Under the pieces are notes generated by a model. It was not told the DNA's origin, made no database searches, and saw nothing but the letters and a program-made list of their open reading frames with translations. From contig CM044966.1 of NCBI GenBank assembly GCA_024516035.1, positions 22,107,185-22,171,184 of the forward strand: a stretch of 64,000 nucleotides of DNA, in the 5' to 3' direction. Shown here in pieces: positions 35,043-46,000 of this stretch. Positions within the stretch are counted from its first letter, which is position 1. Every line of letters starts with the position of its first letter. This DNA comes from Bactericera cockerelli. Lineage: Eukaryota > Arthropoda > Insecta > Hemiptera > Triozidae. The position numbers were made by a program, and so were the translations under genes.

Positions 35043-37000
35043 GTTGTCGTTGCTGAAGTCCGAGTCCAGAGTTAGGTTCTCGTCAGACTCGGTGCCGCCA
35101 GAGGAGCTGGTGCTCAGGTAGCCTGAGTCGTTGTTGGGCTTCAGATTCTGCACCGCGTTCTTGCTCTTGTGACGAATGATTCCGTTCGAGTCATGCTTGT
35201 TCCGAGGCAGAATGAACTCGTACTCGGAACTTTCCGACAGTTTCCGGAACGTCTTCAGTCCCCCGTTCGGGGCACGATGAGACGTTGCTGGCTTGCCGTT
35301 GGTGAACGATTTGTTCTCGTAGAATTCGTTCAGACTCGAAGCGGGGGATGAGGGGATTGAAGAGGGGTATTTGATGCGTTTGTTGGCACCACTCGGTTCT
35401 CCACTGGTGAGTTTGGCAACGTCCGTCTTTTTATTTTCCGTCCTGTCATTGTTTGTTGAGTCTCGCTTGGGTTTTGTTGATCGGTCGAACGTTCGATTTT
35501 GAACCGGCGATCTTCTTACATTGTAGTAAGGTTCTTCCTGTTCGCTTTGGTTGTCTTTGGTGGTTGGCTCTTCTACGGATATTTTTCTTTTGGTGTGCGA
35601 AGGCTTCTCAAACGTGTTTCCTTTTTTGTTGATCTGTTGGAGGACTTTGGTCATCTGTTCTCGAATAGATGGCTCCTGGTTCTGCTTGGCGAGGGGTTTT
35701 GGGGAGTCTCTCGAAGTTTGGTGAGCGTAAATTTCACTGTCAGACTTGACAACATCTCTGCCAGTGCTCAGCCGCTCATTGAGTTGAGAGTCATCGCTTG
35801 GCTTACGGATCAGTTTCCGACTTCGCTTCAGCTGGAAAATTTCAAACGGCGTAAGATTTTTCTGATTGTTGAATTCGAATCTATTTGGAGCTGCTGGTGG
35901 GGAGACCACGTCCGTCTCGTTGTAAATGTTTTCGCTCTCCGTTTGGTCTTCAACTGGTTTGTCCGGTGATTTGGAACGAGACGATTCGAACACAGAATCT
36001 GTCTTGTTGAATGTGTCGTCCGTCAACTCGTCGACCGCTACATAAATCTCTTGCTTGTCATTGGTGGGATTCACAGAAGCACCAACACTGTCCTCGGGAA
36101 GATCGGGTAGCGGTCGGTTCATGAATTTGTGGAGGTCAGTACTTCTGCGATGGGAGTTTTTTGGAGGTAGAGGTGGTTTGATGCTTCGAGGTGGGAGGGG
36201 TGGAACGATCTCTTGTATGGGATTCTTGCTGGGCACAGAGAACTCATAGTAGTCGTGTGAGGCGCTGTTGCGAGGGGGTAGCTTAGGAGGTGTTTGGGGT
36301 TGGCTGGGAGCAAGGGTTGTCTTCGGTGGCGACGGTGGACGCTGTCGTTTGGTGAACTTGCTTTGTTTCTCACTGCTTGTGCACCAGGAGAGTTGCGAGT
36401 AGTCTGTGTCACTGCCACCGCCGCCTGGCTCATCATCCGAGTGGATATCAAACGTGGGCTTCGGAATGAAAGTGTAGTTGAGCAGCGAGTTGGGAGGAGG
36501 CACATCGCTTCCGTTGAACTGCTTGGCAACCACGCCGTCGTTCTTTCCAGTGAGCATTTTCGAGTTGAGCTCGAAAATATTTCGCAGCGTCTTCAAATTG
36601 TTTCTTACGAGACGTTTCGTGTTCATAGGTGTCCTTTCCAAACTGTCCATGTAGATGTCCGATACGCTCGTCACATCGGTCGCATCGTTTCGATTGTTGT
36701 TCAAATCTTTCCTGTCCAACGTGTCTGGTTCGAAGTTTTCCGTCACAATGGGGTAGTCTTTCGGATCGTCTTCCAGCTCGATGGTCAAGTGTCCTTCGTG
36801 GGCGTTGATTTTGATTCTCTGATCTTCGCCGGTGGCTTTCTCGTGGCTCGGATCCGTCCCGTCACTCAAGCTTGACGTGGAGTTTGTCAAGCTGGAGTGC
36901 ATGTTGTAGCTGTCGTTAATGTAGATCTCGCTGATCAAGCTGTATCCCTCGTTCTGCTTGCCAAACTCTTCCATGTTGCCGGCTTTTGACGAAGTATCAT
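35001..37000 (-). CDS. Terminal coding exon (exon 10): SH3-ligand-rich tail
   Basis: The acceptor TATTTACAG precedes 37000 and the stop TGA is at 35001-35003. The exon completes a split Asp codon from exon 9 and encodes about 666 residues. Visible motifs: PPKLPPR, VPPLPPR, IKPPLPPK and RPLPDLPED (candidate SH3 ligands), acidic Asp/Ser stretches, DYYEF and YEFIL tyrosine sites, and many Lys/Arg-Ser segments. No folded domain is apparent. Opposite-strand open frames of up to 193 codons here are shadows of this exon. Confidence 0.9.
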
Positions 37001-40000
37001 CTGTAAATATTGACAGTTAATTTATTATTTATTATTATTGACATATATACAAAATTGACAAAATACCTATACATTTTGATGATAACTCATTTTGAGAAGC
37101 ACACATTGTCAGTTTAAATCAAATCAATATTACCCTACTTATAACTGTCAATGTCAATTTAGCTATTATTTTAAATATTAATATCTTTTGATATACTTAC
37201 TTTTCATTTCTTTAATTTATCTCTCTAACCTTTTTCTTTATTTCTTTTATATAATCGTGACGTTGTATTTATACATTTATGTATTTCATGTACAATAAAA
37301 AATAAAATAGAAATTGAAATTGAAGTATCTTCACCTTCGACTGACCGCTCATCCTTCTCGCTGAGCGGCTTATCCTGGACTTCAGCCAATGTCTCCAGTG
37401 GGGTGGAAATGTTCTTGTTGCCAACAATTTCATAGTCGTGCTCGTCATATTGTAGACTGTTGAACTGTGGAGGGAAAGGGAAAAGAAGAAATTCTGTATT
37501 AGTACAATGTTTTTTTTTAATTTTAAATTTGTTTGTTTTTTTTTGTAACAAAAATGGGCTTAACCCCGTAAGTTTGTGTAAAATAATAATAATAATAAAA
37601 AAGATTCATTGGACAACATTTGTCTTTTCCCATCCAACATGTATGCTTTCTTTGTAAAAAAAATATAAATAAAACTATAACTTAAGTTGTGAATATGTTT
37701 CAAATTAAACATTAAACTATAAATTATCAAAGAAATGGTCTATCAAGACCTTATTATATTATTTTCATGTTGATTTTGATATACATAATTGTGATTGGAC
37801 GCAAGTGTTTACTCACAACTCGGGTAATCAAGCGAAACGGTCGTTTCGCGGAAAAATGCCTCCCAGAGACTACATTGCTTATACTATTTAAGATTACTAG
37901 AGATATTATGTAAATGAAAAAAAAAGGTCTAGTTGCATTTGTTACTGAATATTCTATAAATCTAAAAGAAACTGCTGTTAGCTTAACCTGCTACAGTACC
38001 AACTAAGACATTTCTCTTAGAAGACCTTCAAAGCTTAGGAGAAGTCATCATCATAGGGTGGCGTCATCGTGAACGATGGTAGCCAGACAGCGGAGGAATG
38101 ACTCAGCACTTCTACCACTGTCTTTACAAGGAGGCTAATAATTGACAAGGGCCCCCAGAACCAAGCCAATGCTGGTCTACTCCCTGTTTATAGTCCCCCA
38201 GCCAGACTACTGGTCTCCTCCCTGTTTATAGTCCCCCAGCCAGACCCCAGGAGAAGTACCTTTGCATAAATGTTTCTTTATAAAAATAAATAAATAAATA
38301 AACTACTATAATTTTTTTTAACCAAATTTACTTACATGTTTACGTATAGCTGGAATGGCGGTGATGTCTTTGACAATATCATCATAGTCACTGGGTGTCC
38401 GAATGCTTTCGGATTCCTGGTAGATCTGCTGCTCGTACAGAGATTTCTCCAGACTGTCACAGTCCACGTCCTGGTCCAAATTACTTCGACCAGTCTTGGC
38501 TCCCATGGAACCAAAGTTTCTCATCATACTGTGTAGCTGAGACTTGTTTAGTTTGAAATCGGGTAGTTTTGGTGCTTTGGATAAACTGTTGGTAGTCTTG
38601 CTACTCTCACTGTTGAGTTTTTTGGTTTGATTATTGCTCTGGTTTGATTTGATCGACGAAGTTTCTACAATGTCAGACTTGTTTGCGTTACCCTTCATTG
38701 AATTGGTTCGATGCAGTAATGAAAAGTTGGGAATTCTGTTCTGCTGTTTTGTTTTGTCACTTTCAGTTTTGTTTCTATTCTGAGCACTGTCAGGACTCTT
38801 GTCGATTTTGTTCTTGGAAATATTTTCCAACGAGCTTTGTACTTTCTTGTTGAATTCAGTGTTGTCTTCGTAGATTTGACCATCTTCATCATTCTCGTCC
38901 TCAAATTCATTGGAAGATTGTGCATTCATTTCTCCTCTACCTCGGAACACTTGTGAGTGTCGACTGTCCAATTTACAATCCAAGGTACTGCTTGACTTCT
39001 GAGAGCACACTTCGATGTCCGCGTCTTTGTTTTTCTGCAAAACTATTTGCTTCGGTGGGGACGGGGCTTTCTGTTTCTTATAGTTGTTGAACTTCTCTTT
39101 GTTTCTGGTTGGTTTGATGAACGGTTTTGTTTCGATACTCTCGTCAACTTCGTCTTTGATGTCGACTGTTTGATTTCCGTTGACGTCGATGTTTTGCAGC
39201 CATTTGTGTATCGAGTCTTGTTTTGTATGGGCCACGGGGACGGCTGGTTTGGCTACAAGGGGGGTTGACGTGGGAGCAGCACTGCGTCGGCTGCACTTGT
39301 CATTATGGCACAAAGATCGGAATGACTGGACACTTTCCTTATCATGAGTGATCATCTCACTGTGGGTGCTCTTCCTCGAGGAAGGCAATTTGCATTTGTC
39401 TTCATGTTTCGCATGGAGGTTGTAATTAAACTCTGAGGGACACTTCTGTTTTGTTTGATTGCCTCCAGTACGTTTCTTACTGCAATGACAGTTACATTTG
39501 AAGGAATTGCATGCGGTATGGTTGAGACTTCGCCCATCTTCACAGTCTGTCTGGTGCTTTCTGCTTCTTCCGCTAAGGTTGCTGCGAACTTCATCCAGTT
39601 GACTCTTGTGACTCCTCACACTCTGCATGTCTTCTTTGTAACTACTTCTCACGTCGTCTCTGTTACTTCTATGGCTACAGGTACTTCTGATTTCGTGTCT
39701 TTGGCTCAGCAGCTCATCCTTGTAGCTGTGGTTGCTCTTCAAGTCATCGCGATGACTTCTTTGGCTCATCATTTCATCTTTGTGGCTGCAGTTACTACGG
39801 ACGTCATCTCGATTACTTCTATGACTGCACTGGCTTCGAATCTCATCGCGATAACTCCGACGACTGCAGTTGCTTTTGACTTCATCGCGGTAGCTGGCAT
39901 TGCTGCGACTCTCATCTTTGTAGTTCCTGTCCATGTGTTCTTCTCTGTGGTCACGATGCGACTGGTTCGACCGCAGTGTATCCTGCTTGTTGCTTCTGTT

Positions 40001-43000
40001 GCTGCGATGACTGTGAAGTTCGTCTTTGTAGCTCGTGTTACTTCGTAGGTCTTCGTTTTCCAAATCTTTATTGTAGTTCCAGTCTTGGCGGTATTTGTTG
40101 TAGATGAACTCGTTGTTCTGTTCGTTGATCAAACAGTTTGGTTCGTTGTTTGCGTAGAAGCAATCTTTCCCAGCGCTGTTTCCGTCATGGTCGAAGAATT
40201 GGAAGTTCAGTTCGTCGACGTTGATTTTGGACGGTGGGTTGAGGTTGCTGTTGGGTTGGTATCGCTCGTAGGTTGACGTTTCGAACATGTCGGCAGGCCT
40301 GGTCGAGGGTTTCGGAATGACCAGGGTCTCCTCCTCCGGTATGTTGATCAGGGAGGGGAGGTACTTCTTGATGGACATTTTCTGTTTGGCAATGGCGATG
40401 ACCTCGCGGATTTTGATGAGGAATTCGATGGCGGCTGCCGGTGGTTGCTGAAATCAAAATGATGGCGTTATGATTAGCTCTATGGGAGATAAATAATCAA
40501 TATTTTTTTAGTTTTCTTACGACGGATAAATTAATTCAATATTAAATTTGAAAAATGTGACTATGTTTTTGGTGCAATGAAATCAACACTCCTATGATTT
40601 TACACTATCAAATAATTTATAGTTAAACAATACAGGGTGAGCATAAAGTCTCACCCCACCCCCCGTATCTCGAGAACGGCTGAAAGTACAAGAAAACCCA
40701 AAAACCCATATTCCTTAATTTTTGGGGGGATTAATTTTCAGCCAAAAATTTTTTGCCTACACGGCCCCAGTCAGGCTGGGCATGGACCAACTTTAAAATC
40801 TTAAATAGAATGGTATGTTTTGTGGCATATTGTTTTAAAGGTCTCATAGAGAGACTTTCATTACAACAAATTTCAGTGAGACTTACCGTTCTCGAGATAC
40901 AGGGTCGGACGTCCTGCGTAATATCCATATATTTTGACCTAAAACTCGTTGACCGTAAATTCCAGAAAAATGAAATTTGTTGATAATAACTCCTTATGGC
41001 AAGCACTTTCTAACAAGTTAAAACTTGATTTATTTTTTCGTTAAAAATTTTCGGACTGTTCGTCCGGCTGGCTGACGAAACCGACCAGAAACTAATATCA
41101 ACAGAGTATGTCGAGTTATACCTTTTTCGACAGGGCTTGTCATAAGAAGTTATTATCAACAAATTTCATTTTTCTATAATTCACGGTTAACGAGTTATAG
41201 GTCAAAATATATGGATATTACGCAGGACGTCCGACCCTGTATCTCGAGAACGGTAAGTCGTAGCTCACTGAAATTTGTCGTAATGAACTTCTCTTTATGA
41301 GACCTTTAAAACAATATGCCACAAAACATACCATTCTATTTAAGATTTTAAAGTTGGTCCATGCTCAACCTGACTGGGGCCGTGTAGGCAAAAAAAAATT
41401 GGCTGAAAATTAATCCCCCTAAAAATTAAGGAACACGGGTTTTTGCGTTTTCTTGTATTTTGAGCCATTCTCGAGATACGGGGGGTGGGGTGAGACTTTA
41501 TGCTCACCCTGTATATCTAATAGAGGTCTGTGTGATATTTGGGGCTTCTCTTATAGAAATCCAAACAGTTTCTAATAATAATAATACCTAATAAAACAAA
41601 CAAACTTGATTGTAACTGAGACACTGTTTCTGTGTTTCTCGACAACAATGACAGAGGTTTTCATCCACAACTTTGATTTTTTTGTACCTTAACTCGAGAA
41701 ACAAGACCCTTTGGCGTTTTCCTTGACCACTTTATGGAAGAAATACAATACTTTGTTCAACCGGCAAGAATGAGACTAAAGAGTCTCTTTCCTCTCCACA
41801 GTCTAAACAAAATCTCACTCATTGGTTGGGCGGAAGAGATTGCCATTGGCAATAACCCCGCCCTTTAGTTAGGACATGTGTATATATTTTGTTTATTTTT
41901 TTTTCTTGTTTATATTATTAATATTGTCAATTTTTATATTTAATTTTTACCATTATTTGTCTGTATACATGTTCTACTAATAAAGAGTTTTAAAATAAAT
42001 AAATTGGTGTGAAAAAACCCTCCTTTTTTTCACACCAATTTATTTATTTTAAAGTCCTGTGTTTGCCTCATCAACGCTGCCCACTGCCATGGCGATTTTT
42101 AATAAGAATGCCACAGTCCTGGACATTGCCGACAGCCTCGAACAATTTAAAGAGAAAGCTTAGGCTATTTTATATACTTATTTAATATTTTGCATGTAAT
42201 TCTTCATTTTTTTTTTTTTTGTATAGATGTGATTAAATGTAAATTGCCAGCGTCGATGGCATGTTGAATACACCGGTTCCCTTCAGAACACCGAAGTTAA
42301 GCGACATCCAGCGAGGTTAAGACTTGGATGGGTGACCATTCAAATTCTAATTCTCGTGACGCTGGCTTTTCCCGGCCCCACTCAGGCTGGGTGAGGTCAA
42401 TGTGAGTAGCAGGTTTGTGAGTTTCCTGCGAATGGAGGGTAAAACCCCCGTCGTGATATGACCATGGCAGTTGAAAGCGACGTTAAACCCCACTTAAAAA
42501 AAAAAAAAAAAAAAAAAATGTAAATTAATTGATTTTGTAATTGCCTACATGTTAGGCGTAAAATTGATTGTAAAAAAAAAAAAAAATGGAACTCACTATC
42601 AACAGGTCGTGCTCGAAGTAGGCCGGATTGAAGTAGAGCTTCCGGCGGGGCGGCCCGCAGGCCATGGCCCGCACAGTGTCGGGGGGCGGGGCCTCCTCCT
42701 TCTCCATGGTCTCGATGATGGACACGTTCTCCTCGGGGAGCCTCTCGTTGGAGAGGGGGTCCTGGGCGTGGTAGTGCTCCGTGGAGTAGAGGTCGTCTGG
42801 GTGGTGGGAGGAGGGGTGGACGATGGCGGAGGTCAGCTGGAACTGCCGGATCAATTATAATTAATCGTAGTCACCGTGGCAGAGTGAGCTAGCGCGGGAG
42901 GCATTGCACGCATGGTGACCTGGGTTCGATTCGCAGCGGAGCAGGAATTGGCCGACGGCTCCATATCCCTTTCATTCCCCCAGCTAGACAAAACACTCAC

Positions 43001-46000
43001 ATGATTCATGTTGGCCGACGGCTCCATATCTCTTTCATTCCCCCAGCTAGACAAAACACTCACATGATTCATGTTGACCGACGGCTCCATATCCCTTTCA
43101 TTCCCCCAGCTAGACAAAACACTCACGTGATTCATGTTGACCGACGGCTCCATATCCCTTTCATTCCCCCAGCTAGACAAAGCACTCACATGATTCATGT
43201 TGCCCGGCGTCTCCATATCCCTTTCATTCCCTCAGCTAGACAAAACACTCACATGATTCATGTTGGCCGACGGCTCCATATCCCTTTCATTCCCCCAGCT
43301 AGACAAAACACTCACATGATTCATGTTGACCGACGGCTCCATATCCCTTTCATTCCCCCAGCTAGACAAAACACTCACGTGATTCATGTTGGCCGACGGC
43401 TCCATATCCCTTTCATTCCTATAACTAGACAAAACACTCACATGATTCATGTTGGCCGACGGCGCCATATCCCTTTCATTCCCCCAGCTAGACAAAACAC
43501 TCACATGATTCATGTTGACCGGCGCCATATCCCTTTCATTCCCCCAGCTAGACAAAGCACTCACAGATACATATTGACCGGCGCCATATCCCTTTCATTC
43601 CCCCAGCTAGACAAAACACTCACGTGATTCATGTTGGCTGGCGGCTCCATATCCCTTTCACTACCCCAGCTATACAAAACACTCACGTGATTCATGTTGG
43701 CTGGCGGCTCCATATCCCTTTCACTCCCCCAGCTATACAAAACACTCACGTGATTCATGTTGGCTGGCGGCTCCATATCCCTTTCACTCCCCCAGCTAGA
43801 CAAAACACTCACGTGATTCATGTTGGCCGACGGCTCCATATCCCTTTCATTCCCCCAGCTAGACAAAACACTCACATGATTCATATTGGCCGGTGGGTCC
43901 ATATCCCTTTCACTCCCCCAGCTAGACAAAACACTCACGTGATTCATGTTGGCCGACGGCTCCATATCCCTTTCACTCCCCCAGCTAGACAAAACACTCA
44001 CGTGATTCATGTTGGCCGACGGCTCCATATCCCTTTCACTCCCCCAGCTAGACAAAACACTCACGTGATTCATGTTGGCTGGCGGCTCCATATCCCTTTC
44101 ATCAGCCTCGTCCGATTCGTTGGTGAACTCGTCTGAGATGTAACCTCCGTTGTCATGACAACGGTGGAGGAGGGGGTTGTTCTTGATCATTCCTGAGGAG
44201 GAGAATATTTTTTTTTAGATGAGATAAAAAAAAACTAAATCAAGCGAAACGGTCGTTTCGCGGGAGCACGCTTCCCAGAAATTACAGTGCTTATATAACG
44301 GTAAATATAGTTTGTATGTATTTTGTCGTCTTGTTAGATTATACAGTCGAATCGCCGGGTGGTTAACTTCCACTAAAGAGTATTATTATTATTATAAATT
44401 TTTGGGAATCAAAATATCGGTGCATCTCCTCACCCTCCTCCACAATGGCGCCTCTCCTCTCGTCCTTCACCTCCACCTTCATCAACGTGCCCGCCTCCAC
44501 GGCGCCATTTTGTTTCCCCGCCTCCTCCATTCCACCGCCAGGAGCGCTGGTCCTCTTCTTGTTGTAGAGATACAGGGCGACGCTGGTCACGTAGATCAGT
44601 CCCAGGATTACGGCAATAGTCCCGAGGGAGATGTAGTCCCACACTGAGGATGGGGACTCCGCTAGTGTTGGGACAATGTCGGGCGAGAACAGAACTTCTT
44701 TGATGCCTGGAAATTAAATAATAATAATAATCAGTCCCAGGACTATGGCTCTAGTCCCGAAGGAGATGTAATCCCACACTGAGGAGGGGGACTCCGCCAG
44801 TGTCGGGACTATGTCGGGCGAGAACAAAACTTCTTTGATGCCTGGGAATCAAATAATAATAATAATCAGTCCCAAGACTATGGCACTAGTCCCGAGGGAG
44901 ATGTAGTCCCACACTGAGGAGGGGGACTCCGCCAGTGTCGGGACTATGTCGGGCGAGAACAAAACTTCTTTGATGCCTGGGAATCAAATAATATTAATAA
45001 TAATAATCAGTCCCAGGACTACGGTTATAGTCCCGAGGGAGATGTAGTCCCACACTGAGGAGGGGGACTCCGCCAGTGTCGGGCGAGAACAAAACTTCTT
45101 TGATGCCTGGGAATCAAATAATAATAATAATCAGTCCCAGGACTATGGCTCTAGTCCCGAGGGAGATGTAGTCCCACACTGAGGAGGGGGACTCCGCCAG
45201 TGTCGGGCGAGAACAAAACTTCTTTGATGCCTGGGAATCAAATAATATTAATAATAATAATCAGTCCCAGGACTACGGTTATAGTCCCGAGGGAGATGTA
45301 GTCCCACACTGAGGAGGGGGACTCCGCCAGTGTCGGGCGAGAACAGAACTTCTTTGATGCCTGGGAATCAAATAATAATAATAATCAGTCCCAGGACTAT
45401 GGCTCTAGTCCCGAGGGAGATGTAGTCCCACACTGAGGAGGGGGACTCCGCCAGTGCTGGGACTATGTCGGGCCAGAACAGGACTTCTTTGATGCCTGGG
45501 AATCAAATAATAATAATAATCAGTCCCAGGACTATGGCTCTAGTCCCGAGGGAGATGTAGTCCCACACTGAGGAGGGGGACTCCGTCAGTGTCGGGACTA
45601 TGTCGGGCGAGAACAGAACTTCTTTGATGCCTGGGAATCAAATAATAATAATAATCAGTCCCAGGACTATGACTCTAGTCCCGAGGGAGATGTAGTCCCA
45701 CACTGAGGAGGGATACTCCGCCAGTGTTGGGACTATGTCGGGCGAGAACAGAACTTCTTTGATGCCTGGAAATCAAATAAAAATAATAATCAGTCCCAGG
45801 ACTATGGCTCTATTCCCAAGGGATATGTAGTCCCACACTGATGTCGTTTAATTTTTTTTTTTTTTAAGAAAATAAAATTAAAAAAAAATATATCATATTA
45901 ATTTTTGTTCATCACTTTCGTAATATAACAACTACTCAAACTTGCATTACTAAATCTACGCTGAAACCAGGAATTGAACCACCGACCTCCAGGTTACAAG

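Larger units (their letters stand above)
40448..42596 (-). other. Intron 7 with three inserted elements
   Basis: 2149 nt, donor GTGAGT. Holds a CAGGGTG foldback (40633-41511), a tRNA-SINE 3' part (about 41805-42003) and a full 5S SINE (42246-42515). Confidence 0.85.

Noticed and set aside
35169..40276. Plus-strand open frames of 60-197 codons (for example 36294-36875 and 39455-40048)
   Set aside because: They lie exactly opposite long, well-spliced coding exons of the minus-strand gene and reflect its Ser/Arg and Pro composition.
43001..44136. Plus-strand repeat proteins of 208 and 170 codons (IPFIPPARQNTHMIHV type)
   Set aside because: Reverse-strand reading of the 63-bp donor array. An unbroken frame on both strands is expected for a 63-nt period without stops.
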